DNA of 64,000 bases from Glomus cerebriforme (taxonomy: Eukaryota; Glomeromycota; Glomeromycetes; Glomerales; Glomeraceae), in NCBI GenBank assembly GCA_003550305.1, contig QKYT01000050.1, forward strand, positions 1-64,000, in the 5' to 3' direction. This document shows, piece by piece, positions 10,549-20,977 of this stretch (the stretch's first letter is position 1; the number at the start of each line of letters is the position of its first letter). The notes under the pieces were generated by a model. That model was not told the DNA's origin. It did not search any database and saw only the letters and a program-made list of their open reading frames with translations. A program made the translations under genes and the position numbers.

Positions 10549-12065
10549 GGAGGTAAAATTCCTCCTCTAAATTCCATGATTCCACATGATTTATGATTTA
10601 TTATAATAAAATAAATTATTATATACTTTTTATTTGCGTGCTTTTTGATTATTATAAAACTTGTATCTGATAAAGAAATCTACCCTTTAAAACTAACTTT
10701 AGGTCAAACTTTTCAAACTTGGGAAGAAGCTAAGAAATTTTTAAATAACTATGTATTAGAGAAAGAGTTTAGAATTAGAAAAAATGGACTGAAAGTCAAA
10801 TGGAAGGTGACAATAAATTCATATGTAAAATGTTGTTATGCAGGTATCTATTAGTTAAAAAAAAAATTATTAAACCTACAGTATATGATCAAAGAACTTG
10901 ATAATCTAAGATAATAGAATACAAATAGAGGGTTAATGAAAACCTTCCAAAAGCTTCTTCATTAATTTCATTTACTACTGTTATTGATAATTATAATTAT
11001 ATAATGATACCTTCACCTAATATCATAAACTTAGTAAAGATATGATCCAATTTGTACTTCTAGTATACAAAGTATTGGTAAACTTTTAAGAAGAAAATTT
11101 TCTGGATGATCAATTCATCAAGTATAATATTATTCAAGTTGCAAAAATAAATTAACTTTAAGAGTTGACTTTGATGCTTCAGATCTAATGAAATTTTTAT
11201 ATTTAAAATAAGCTGATGATCATGATGGTTTATAAATTATAAAAGCCAAATTTGAAGGAATTGAATGTTGATTATATAAATTGATATAAAAGCATTTGAT
11301 ATTGCAATTGCTACTAATTCTTATAATGAGTTTATAGGTATTTGTCATGGATTTATATTAGATAAATAGGAAAATCTAAATTCAAATTTTAATTTACTAG
11401 AAAATGAGTTTAATACCAAGAATTTTATAATTACTGCAAGAAAAGGAAGACCAATAGGAAGGGCAAAGAGTTTTGTTGAGATCTAAGAACAACATGTTAG
11501 AAAACGTTAAATTTATAACTATTGAATGATAATAACCAAAATATTAATGTAATTGATAATACAAGTAATAGTATCAATGAAACAAATGAAGATAATTGAA
11601 AAATATGTTAAAAATGTGAGAAAAAAGGTCATAATAGAACAACATACAAATACAACAAGAATTAGAATTTTGCAGTGTTTACTCATTAGTATTTATTAAT
11701 TTTATAGGATTCTTTGCATTGTATAGATTGTTTATTATAATATTGTATTGTTAATATAAATTACATTTAATAAAAAGTTTGAACATTTTAAATTACTAAA
11801 TTGGTTTATTTTTGCATTTGAAATATCTTAAGCCATGCTAACGGCAGCCTGGATGGGTCTGAGTAATGTACTTAGGATTTGCAAAGCAAATCCTAGGGAG
11901 AAGACAAGGATCGGTGTGTGTATACATTCACTTTTTAGTAGTGTAATCAGCACAGTATTGTTTAGGTAACAGCTGCTGATAGGGCTCAGATCGGTAGAGC
12001 TAAAGGCAAAGCTAATATTAGAATCATATAATATAATCATGTGACTAGAGGAGGAATTTCCCCTC
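10549..12065 (+). mobile_element. MULE-like element with TIRs, ~1.5 kb
   Basis: Inverted ends of about 55 bp can be aligned: the left end has GGAGGT..AAATTCCTCCTCTA with CACATGATT further in (10549-10605), and the right end carries the inverted form (about 12010-12065). Inside lie a FAR1-type DNA-binding domain start (10645) and a zinc knuckle (about 11600), both typical of fungal MULE proteins. The right part (11830-12060) is richer in GC than its surroundings and holds a perfect hairpin (TAGGATTTGC / GCAAATCCTA, 11874-11896). No clear 9-bp target duplication could be read, so the exact ends may be off by a few bases. Confidence 0.6.
10645..11680 (+). pseudogene. FAR1-domain MULE protein, decayed
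   Basis: The first 69 codons from 10645 are open and match a FAR1/WRKY-GCM1-like fold: GQTFQTWEEAKKFLNNY then KWKVTINSYVKC. After 10852 the frame is lost to stops. Coding-like pieces continue (NYIMIPSPN near 11000, KGRPIGRAKSFVEI near 11440-11490), ending in a zinc knuckle Cys-x2-Cys-x4-His-x4-(Tyr for Cys) near 11600-11640. The loss of the last Cys (TGC to TAC) is again a transition. The order FAR1, linker, KGRPxGRxK, CCHC is what I know from Glomeromycota MULE-derived proteins; the DDE core is not visible, so this copy may be an internally deleted derivative. Confidence 0.55.
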
Positions 12066-12099
12066 GGGTTAAAATTAGAAATTTTTATTTTTATCATTT

Positions 12100-13489
12100 G
12101 TTTATATTATGATTATATATAAAAATTTTGCTACATGATTTATATTTCTATTGGTATAGAAAAATATATATATTATTAATATATATTAATAAACTTCAGT
12201 ATACAGGTATTATATAAGATTCTAATATACAACTCATAATTGATTTATATTAAAATTAATACTTTTTGCTAAAATAGTTTTTTATAATTTATTTACTAAC
12301 TAGCAATTCAATTTGAATGAATTATTTTTTATTTTGTAGAGTTTGATTAAAACTATAAATTAAAAAAAAAGTTTACTAAATTTGGATTTCTGAATAATAA
12401 GAAAATTGCAAAAAAATGATTTTAAATTTTTTAAATTTAACTTAATTTGCTAAAACTTTAATAATAAAGTTAAATTATCAGTTATTTTATACTAAATGTC
12501 TAGAATTTTTATTGTATAATAGATTAAATAACTAATAGTGTTGATTAATATATTTTTTGGTATATATTAATACTTCCAAAACTTTCTAATGTTATTTATT
12601 ATTCTAACTTATTTTAGTAAACATAACTTAATTTTATTAATATATTTATTTTATAAATAATATATTAAATATTTTTAATGCATTAATTTGTAATTTTTTT
12701 ATTAAAAGAAAATTGGTAAAAAAAAAATGTAACTAAAATTATTAATACTAAGAAATTTTAATTAAAATTTATATATATATTTTTTAATATTAATTATTTC
12801 TTAATTTTGATAGTTAATACTATTTTAAAAATTTTTTTTTTCAGATAGATATTTTTAAAAATTTAAAAATTAAAGACATTTAGTAAATATTAATTAAAAA
12901 ATAATACATTTAATATATTTTATATGATTTTTTTAAAAAAAAATAATATTTTATATTTGTTACACTGAGAAATAATAATATTTTATACTCAAAGAAGGAT
13001 AATATCCTTTTTAAGTTATGTAATAACAGAAAAGATTACTAAGAAATAATATTTTATACCATAAAAAAAATAATATTTCTTATAGATCATGCAAATATTA
13101 TTCTTGATAGTTTAGAAATAAATAAGTAAAAAATTGATAAATATATTAAATTAAATAAATTAAAAAAGCTGCATGCTTTTTTTTTAATATTTTTTTACTA
13201 TTTAAGTATATAAGATACTGTTTTCTTTATATAGATTTTTAGTTAGTTAGTATTTATAAAAAAACCTATATAATTATAAAATAAGTATATTTTTAAAATA
13301 TAGATCTAAATAAAGTTTTATAAATATTATTATATTAGTAATAGATAATGATTATCTACAATAATAATATAAATATATATATTATATATAATAACTAATA
13401 TATAGTGACTAAAGCTGACTGATTTTAACAATTTTTTTGTATAAAATATTCAAAATATTAGTATATTTATTAAACAAAAAATTTGTAAA
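12100..13489. other. AT-rich intergenic DNA, no gene seen
   Basis: About 1.4 kb of very AT-rich sequence with short A and T runs. An AATAATATTTTATA motif recurs near 12970-13070. No coding potential, structural RNA or transposon end could be supported. Confidence 0.6.
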
Positions 13490-14302
13490 ATGAAAATTTA
13501 TCAATTAAGAAATTTTAGAACTATACCACGTTTTTTTAATCCTATAAATGATGTAGCTTTTTATAAGCTTTTTGTTAAAGAACAAAATAAATCACTTTTA
13601 TTAAGTTTTTTAAATTCAATATTAAGAAGAAAGGGTGATAATATGATTGAAAAATTTGAATTATTGCCTCAAAAGCTACCTCTTCGATCTGAACATTCTA
13701 TAAAATCTATTTTAGATATTTCTTGTTATGATAAAAAAGGATATAATTATATTGTTGAAATACATAATAAAAGACTTTGCTCTTTTATTCAAAATTTAAA
13801 ATATTATATCTCTCATAATTATTATAATAAATCTTTTAAGTATACAGATTATTTAGAACTAAAGCCAGTGATTTTACTTACTATTATGAATCATAATATT
13901 TTTCCTAAAGAAGTTCAATATATTAGTTATCATTGTAATCAAACAAATAATTTTTTTTTACCAAATCTTTCATATGTATTTATTGAACTTTTAAAATTTG
14001 ATAAATGCAAAGAACAACTCAAAACTCGGGAAGATTATTGGGTACATTTATTAAAAAACGCTCTTGATGAAAAAGAACCTCCAAAAGAAGCTCCTAATGA
14101 GATTAAAGAAGCTTATACTATTCTTGAAAGATATCATTGGAGTTTAGCAGAACATACCAGCTATGAAAAGACTATGATGGCACTTTTAGATGATGAAGAT
14201 GCAATTAGAACTAGTAAAGAAGAAGGAAGAGAAGAAAGAAGAGAAGAAATGCGAAAAAAAATTGCACACAATCTTTTAAAAGATGATTTACGTTCAAAAT
14301 AG
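13490..14302 (+). CDS. Rpn/PDDEXK_2-family nuclease (bacterial-type, intronless)
   Basis: A 270-residue uninterrupted ORF that I assign to the Rpn recombination-promoting nuclease / PDDEXK_2 'transposase' family. The N-terminal NPINDVAFYKLF block (residues 17-28) with LLSFLNSIL and an RRKGD loop is the family hallmark. The putative active site has Asp76 (SILDIS) and Glu90 in VEIH, where active members usually have E-x-Q; here residue 92 is His. An F-x5-YY block (99-106) follows, but its usual Arg is not evident, then LKPVILL (124-130). The C-terminus is the charged Glu/Lys/Arg-rich helix typical of the family. These proteins are abundant in bacteria, including intracellular ones. A free-standing intronless copy between decayed transposons suggests past horizontal transfer. 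The changed active site may mean loss of activity. Alternative: a domesticated copy with a new role. Confidence 0.75.
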   Translation: MKIYQLRNFRTIPRFFNPINDVAFYKLFVKEQNKSLLLSFLNSILRRKGDNMIEKFELLPQKLPLRSEHSIKSILDISCYDKKGYNYIVEIHNKRLCSFIQNLKYYISHNYYNKSFKYTDYLELKPVILLTIMNHNIFPKEVQYISYHCNQTNNFFLPNLSYVFIELLKFDKCKEQLKTREDYWVHLLKNALDEKEPPKEAPNEIKEAYTILERYHWSLAEHTSYEKTMMALLDDEDAIRTSKEEGREERREEMRKKIAHNLLKDDLRSK

Positions 14303-15033
14303 TGCAAAGGTTACAGATTTATCAGTTTTGAAAGTTGGAGTTAAGTGAGCAATAATATTTTTTCAATTATTTGACTTCGATTTTCACCTACTTAATGAAG
14401 ATTTTATTTACATTAGTTAGGATCTCTTTATTTGTATTCACATCGCAAATTTTATACTTTTATTTTAGTTGTATTAGTTATTGCTGTTATTTTTATAAAA
14501 ATAAAGTATATAGAAGAAACGTTTTGAGTTTTTTTGGCAAATTTATACTGAAACAATTAGTGATTTTAAAAAAATATTTAATATCAGATATATAAGAAAG
14601 TCTAATAAGTTTTTAATACATACATATATATATACCAATTTTTTTAAAAAAAAAATATTGAAAACATAAATGTTTAATAAATAAATAAGGAATAGTTTTT
14701 AATATATATACTCAAACGAAATTTCATATCCAAAATACATAAAAAAAAAAATAATGAGAATATGTATGCATATAATGAATTGTACCATTGAGAGAAAGAT
14801 TGGCTGATTTGATGTCGAAGATGAAGATAAAAATATGGACAACAAAAATTATGGTAACACAATCAAAATAGTTTTCATTATGAAGTAATTGTACAAATAC
14901 ATCAAAATAATAAATTAGGAAAGTATTTTACGATCATCTGAAAAAGTTAAATATGTTAAGAAACTACAATTTACACGCAAATACAATAACAAAAATCAAC
15001 ATTACCTTTATTTTTCCTTGCAGAGGTTTAACT
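14303..15033. other. Intergenic, no supported gene
   Basis: A hydrophobic 74-codon open frame at 14371-14595 (+) has no recognisable features and is probably chance. The rest is AT-rich, with poly-A/T runs at 14640-14660 and 14740-14752. The stretch separates the accessory arm from the conserved gene block. Confidence 0.5.
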
Positions 15034-17180
15034 TTATCTATGATCTCTACTTGTCATAAGTTGATCTGCTATCGCTTTCATTTTCGGCGGTTCTCTTAAT
15101 CTATCCGTACCACCTTTAGAATATTCCATTTCACTTAATACTCTTAACCAAGCCGAACCACCTTCAGTTCGTAATTCTTCTATCTTGCGTCTATAATCCT
15201 CTCCTGGTGTTAAAGCTAATTCAGATTCAATGCGAGGAGATAAAGGCGAAGACGGTCTAAGTTTTGGTGATAATTCTGCAACATCTGATCGTAATTTACC
15301 CGACCTCTTTCTGCGAAGGCGTGAATTTACATCATTTTCAGCAGCAACAGCCTTTTCAACTTCAACAAGACGATGCATAATCGGAATAGATTCAGTTTTG
15401 GTTGGATTTTTATCTGATTTGTCTTTTTTCTTTTTCTTTTCTTTGTTTGTTTTTGATTTAACACTTGATACAGATCCAGTATCTGATTCGCTGTCACCTC
15501 CATCCAATTTAACAACCCTTTTGTGAAATTTACGACTCTTTTTTGTTTTTAATACAGGAATTGTTGTTGTTTGCTCATCTGATGATAATACAGGGGATAA
15601 AAGAGAATCACTACTTAGAACAGCCACAGGAATTTTTTGATTTGAAGGCGAAGCTTTTGGAGACCCGATTTGGCGGCGTTCATTATAACTAGGACCTGAA
15701 CCGTCTAAGATAATATCCTTATTATTTTCACGATAAGTCGTAAATATGCTTATTCGATAATTAGGCTAAAAAAATATATATAATTATTTGATAATTAGTT
15801 AATGCATTTTCATATAAATTTACGAATAGAATCTTTTTAACAAACCTGAAGTTTTACAAAAGGATTTCCTTCAACGTAAATTTGTCTTATTTCTTGAAGC
15901 TCTGACATGCGGCCAACTTCAGCCCAATCCAATAATCTATTTTCCCTAACATCTACATATTCTAACGACCATAATCGTTCAAGGCCACACAAATTCTCAA
16001 TACGATTATTTCTTAAATCTAATTTGGTAATATTACCGAGTACTGCATAGATTCCTGTTACAGATTCAATCATATTATTACTAAGATTTAAATTTTGTAA
16101 GTTATAAAGTTGAGATAAACCAGAAGGAACGGCAAGGAGTAAATTTTGTGACAAATTCAAATTAATGACTTTATTAATGTAAGATAATGGTTCATTAGCA
16201 ACAAAGGTAAGTGAATTATCAGAAAGATCAACTTGTTTAAGATTTGTCCAAATTCTTTGTGGTAAAATATTATCTGGTAAATAACCACCAGATTTTGGGG
16301 CTTCAACCAATTCTTGAGATTTCTCAACATTTTGATCATTAGTTGTATTGTCTTTTGGTTTTCGTCTTTTCATGCTATCAACCACTGCATCGACAAATAA
16401 CTCATAAATATCATCAATTGAACCTTGCTGTAAAGAAATATATTCTAATTTCTCTTGTAAAATATCCCATCCATCAAATGACTTGGGTGCTAACCCATGA
16501 ATTTCCAAATGTGTCAAATTCTTAAACATGGTCAATGATAACATTGCATCCATCGGCCAGTTTTCAAAACCATCTATTTTTTTTTGAGTAAGAATTGCGA
16601 CCTTTAACCCAGTAAGCTTTGTGAATGAACGATAAATGTATTGTATTTCCAAATTTATTGGAATAGTCTCATTTTTTAGAGCGGCAGAATACCATCCTTG
16701 CCATCCCGAAAACAATGAAAGAGAAGACATTGCGGAAGACATAGAGCTAATAGAATTCGAGGATGTAATTGAAGAAGTTTCTATATCTTTAATATCAATA
16801 TCGACAGTATCACCTCGCTTGAAATCAGCAACAGTTTCGAAAACACCAACATCAAGTCCCAAATCACTAAACTTCGCCAATAAATAATATAAATGATGAG
16901 GATCAAGAGATACAAAAATTTTATTTGGATTATTTATTGAAGACGGTGGTGAAGTCGGAGTTGTTGATGCTGTTGAAATTGTTGGTTTCAAACTTGTTAG
17001 TGCAGCAGAAAACGACCACAAGTTCGACATTGAAAAACTACCTCCTCCACTATCGGACCTTCTATGACCAGATAAATGACCTAATGAAGGCTGTGGTGAA
17101 CTAGTTGCTGTTAACCTCTTTTCATTTGAACGAATATATTGAGCTAATGTACGAATATATTGCTCTCCAGTTATGTTCAT
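15034..17180 (-). CDS. Leucine-rich repeat protein, STK11IP/LIP1-like
   Basis: Two exons: 17180-15846 and 15765-15034 (intron 15766-15845, GT-AG, phase 0), predicted 688 aa. The N-terminal ~130 residues begin with a helix (NITGEQYIRTLAQYIRSNEK) then a Ser-rich linker and a VFVSLDP-type strand. Residues about 190-300 hold degenerate LRR-like strands and 310-440 classical leucine-rich repeats of the SDS22 type (LKQVDLSDNSL, VINLNLSQNLL, LQNLNLSNNMI, ITKLDLRNNRI) closed by an RQIYVEGNPF cap. The C-terminal exon is basic and Ser/Lys-rich with a long charged region (RKFHKR..., KEKKKKKDKSDK). Domain order resembles the LKB1-interacting protein (STK11IP) family; that family call is tentative, the LRR assignment firm. 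Divergent from the haspin gene 401 bp upstream. Confidence 0.8.
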
Positions 17181-17581
17181 TATAACGATAAAATCAAATT
17201 TTTTTAACTTTGTAAAAACTTATTCTAATTATAAAAAATTATTAATAAAACGAATATAAAGAATAAAACCAGAGTTTGGATAGATTTATAAGAATACGTA
17301 TCAATAATTTTTTTTAAAAAAAAAAAGTTTTCACTTAAATATCTTTGCAGAGCCGAAAGGTATGCAAATTTTCAAAAAACGGGTATACTGTACTCCGACC
17401 GCAAGGGTTAAAAATTTAGGTGCAAATCGTGCACTTACTTGCCCAGTTGCCACATGACCTAATTTGGACAAATTAGGTTTATAATCAAAACATTTTTAAT
17501 CACTGATGCACATAATATATAAACCATTGTTTTCCCTGTTTTCCCAAAATTTTCCATCAGTATATTATTTTCATTCCTAAA
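17181..17581. promoter_or_regulatory. Shared 5' spacer of LRR gene and haspin gene
   Basis: The 401-bp gap between two divergent start codons must hold the promoters of both genes. It contains a GC-richer patch at 17370-17460. No specific factor site can be assigned. Confidence 0.5.
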
Positions 17582-19963
17582 ATGAACCTTTTTGGCACAA
17601 CTACAAAGAAAATTAAAACATATGGGAAGAAAAGTAGCGAACGCGTAGTTACTATTAACACTTGGAAGGATGAAGTGGATGAAAAGTTAAAGAAGCCTGT
17701 CATCAATTCAGGAAGTATTCCAATTAAAGATACAGCCAAAAAAAATTGTTTGAAGAAAAGCACAACGTCCAAATTTCAAACAAATAAAGGTGTAACTAGT
17801 AAAAACACGAAAAATGAACCAGTCAAGCAATATGTTGAAACAAAACAAAGGAAGACATTTACAAAAGGGTTTACCAAATCTAAACATTATCTTTCTCCTA
17901 TTCAACATTCACAAAAAGATACAATTGAAACTTCTCATGTACACAATTTAGAAACCGTTTCGTTAACATCCAATTGTAAGTCCATGGCCAAAGAAAATAT
18001 GCCAGTTGCAAGCAAATCAACTCGAGTATCATTGACACCCAAACAATTCGACACAAAATATCATTCGCCAATTCGAGTACAATTGATCGACAAAAACCAT
18101 TCACCATCCAAAGATCATAACCATTGTAGAGAACCATTAGACAAGGTTATTATAACACCATTAAAGGAACAGAATATTTTATCCTCAAGCCAGTCTACGC
18201 TTTTAAATTATGAAAAAGAGAATGTTAATAATAGTCATAATGACATTGAAATAGATTCAATAAGACGGATCAGTGATGTCAAGCATTTAGAGATTGATAC
18301 ATCAATTAAAGAACATGAACATGTCACGGATGAATTAAGAGAATTATTGAATATTTGTGATCAAAAGAAATTATGGACTTTTGAAGAATTTCTTGGGACA
18401 GAGTGGGTGGAATTCTAACTTCCATTAGATATTTGTTTTAAATTTCAATATATTCATATTTGAAGTTTCGTATTATGGTTTAAGTTGCCTTAATAATGCT
18501 ACGAAAATTGGAGAGGCAAGCTTTTCTGAAGTATTTACAGCATACGCGCCTAATTTTACTTCTACAAGAGTGAAATGTGTCTTCAAAATTATTCCTTTTG
18601 GAAGAGGAAAAGAAGTACTAGTGAATGGCGAGGAACAATGTAGTGTAAGAGATATAGCTCAAGAAATCAAAACGACGTTAGAGTTAGGTGGACGAACTGG
18701 TCTTGACCCAAAATTGCGAGTTAGCTTCTTGAAATTATATGGGTAAGTTATTCACTGTTCCATTCTTTTTGGTATAAATATAGTCATTTAATCGTATCAT
18801 ATATAAAAAGAGTTGGTATTTGCCGTGGTAAATATCCGAAAGGTTTATTAAAAGAATGGGATCGATGGGATCAAGAATATCAATCGGAGAGTGATCGTCC
18901 AGGTTATATAAACCACTTTTTCCTTTTCTATTACAAATTATATTATTTGATGCTAATTTTGGTTTGTATTGAAAGATTATTTTGATGACAATCAGCTTTA
19001 TGCCGTGTTAATTGTCGAATACGGGGGTCTAGATCTTGAGCACGTCAAATTAAAAAATTGGGCACAAGCTTGGAGTGTTCTAACACAAGTTGGATGGAGT
19101 ATAGCACAAGCCGAACAGGTAACATTTTTTTTTCTTTTTATTAATTTTGTTTTATTCAAAATTCATTAACTTACAAGTTCTTTTCTTTTAAGTCGCTAAA
19201 ATTTGAAGTAAATTTTTTCTTTACAATTACATCCTGACGATTACTTATACTCAATATGACTGATATTTAAAAATTCCTTTTATTACTATTAAGCATCGTG
19301 ATCTTCATTGGGGAAACATAACGATAAAGCCAACCAAAATGAAGTCTATATCATACAATTTACTTTTAGCTAATATAAATGTTGAAGTCGAAACTTTCGG
19401 AGTGCGGGCTTGTATTATAGACTATACGTTATCTCGGATGGAACGTGGTTTGTTAAGCAACACATCATCTCTTTGATTTATAATATTATATTTTTCAACG
19501 TTAATATTATTTTAGGAGGCGAAATTATCTACGTAAATATATTAGACGAAGGATATTTTACCGGAAAGGGTAAGTAATTGACAATAATTAACATAGTTCC
19601 AATTCTCTAATAATTCACATGATTTCAGGTGATTATCAATTTGATATCTACCGTATGATGCGGGAAGAGTCTAAGGGCGATTGGAAATCTTTTTGGCCAA
19701 AGAATAACGTATTTGTAAGTTTATGCTTGCTTTATGTTTCCATCACGCGTATCTTAACAACTAAAATGATATAAAATGTGTAGTGGCTTCACTATGTTGC
19801 GGATAAATTATTGACTGCCAAAAGATTAAATAGGCCAAAAAAAGATAGCGAACAATATGGTTATTATAATGCGATTTTAGAATTTAAGAAGAGAGCGCTA
19901 GTAATAAATGGTGGTTACAAAAGTGCGATGGAAGCGATGAAATCGCATTTGTATAAGGTTTAA
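17582..19963 (+). CDS. Haspin-type histone H3 Thr3 kinase
   Basis: Nine exons: 17582-18402, 18485-18742, 18811-18902, 18976-19118, 19193-19207, 19294-19447, 19516-19569, 19629-19714, 19784-19963; all GT-AG, summing to exactly 601 codons (600 aa). The N-terminal ~270 residues are a basic disordered tail. The kinase domain starts with a KIGEASFSEVF glycine loop, then VFKIIP. Haspin-specific blocks follow: KGLLKEWDRWD, VEYGGLDLE, HRDLHWGN (Asp446 catalytic) and D-Y-T (486-488) replacing DFG, the diagnostic haspin change. Haspin phosphorylates histone H3 Thr3 and recruits the chromosomal passenger complex to centromeres in mitosis. The fifth exon is only 15 nt and encodes SLKFE just before HRD. 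The stop lies 41 bp from that of the convergent DUF4112 gene. Confidence 0.95.
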
Positions 19964-20004
19964 ATATTATAGAGAAATAAATAAAAAACACAAGTACTTG
20001 ATTT

Positions 20005-20633
20005 CTACCCATATATTACTATATTATTTCCATATTCTTTCTTTAACCAATCCTCGAGCATATTTATATTATAAATATTTGCTTTATAAAAGACATCGAG
20101 TATATCACCTAATAAAAAAAAAATATAAATAATGGAAAAAAAATATAATAAGTAAAAGATAAAACTATTTAGCTTACCAAGGTAAGGTATAATTCCAATA
20201 AAACAATCAATTACAACATTTATAAACATTTTTAACAAAAGAGTTGATGGCACATCGAAGAAACTTATCAAATAAATTTGATATAATCCTAAAACCAATC
20301 CAATAATATCACCTATAAAATATTATCACATTTAAATTTTGCTAATTTGATAAACATTTATTAGTAATTTTTGAACTATACCAATCATCGGTATAAGACC
20401 GATTATTGCCTCCAAACCAAATGGCAAGGTCTTTCCATTTATAGGGATCGAATCCAACCTATATAAAAAACCACAAATGCGTTATTTTTTTATAAAGTTA
20501 AATGTAGTGTATCAATTAAATATCATAAGTACCATAAAGCGATCGATCTTATACGGTCATATAGTATTTGAGCTTCTCTTGCGTTTTGAGGAGGACCTCT
20601 TGGTGGTAAAGGTAAACTAGTACTGTCTTTCAT
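20005..20633 (-). CDS. DUF4112 membrane protein
   Basis: Four exons on the minus strand: 20633-20533, 20458-20382, 20312-20178, 20108-20005; GT-AG, 139 codons (138 aa). After a short Pro-rich start (LPLPPRGPP) comes LDSIPINGKTLPFGLEAIIGLIPMIGDI, a match to the DUF4112 domain (conserved LD..ip.p...G.dalIGLiPg.GD). Two hydrophobic segments follow, the second with a repeat of the motif (CFIGIIPYLGDILD). Function is unknown; the domain is found in fungi and bacteria, and membrane location is predicted. Head-to-head with the phosphoesterase gene and tail-to-tail with haspin. Confidence 0.85.
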
Positions 20634-20977
20634 ATTGTTTAAAAATGTAGGAAAAATTTTTTTAAGATTTATATATTTTCCATATTAAGCGTCTTGTAAC
20701 AGTGATGACACAAAGGGCGCTTGTCACACAAAGTTGGCTTATTTATACATAAAGGCAGAATTTTATTTTGTTTCAGATTATGGGCCGATCAGTCGATCGC
20801 TCGTCATTCGCATTAAAATAGATAATCAAAAACGGAAACCCTTAAATTCATATTGCACAAAATTAAAATTAGAAACAGAAATTCATAAGCCTTTAAGATG
20901 TCTTGTAGGACTCATACAAGTAAATTATATAATATATATTAAAATACCTTTCTTCGTTTCTACCTTCTTTCGACATT
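20634..20977. promoter_or_regulatory. Shared 5' spacer of DUF4112 and phosphoesterase genes
   Basis: This 344-bp divergent spacer has a short GC-richer palindromic patch at 20780-20800 (CCGATCAGTCGATCG). An ORF that starts at 20734 overlaps the first phosphoesterase exon in another frame and is not believed. Confidence 0.45.

Noticed and set aside
11828..12097. 89-codon minus-strand frame across the MULE right end
   Set aside because: It crosses the terminal inverted repeat and a hairpin and shows no domain; best explained as chance in GC-richer repeat DNA.
15230..15526. 98-codon plus-strand frame inside the LRR gene
   Set aside because: It is the antisense shadow of the Lys/Ser-rich second exon of the LRR gene and has no features of its own.
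17370..17460. GC-richer patch in the LRR/haspin spacer considered as a tRNA
   Set aside because: No cloverleaf, A box or B box could be laid over it.
17557..18137. Minus-strand hydrophobic frames over the haspin N-terminal exon
   Set aside because: Antisense of an A-rich, Lys/Ser-rich coding region gives Phe/Leu-rich frames by composition alone.
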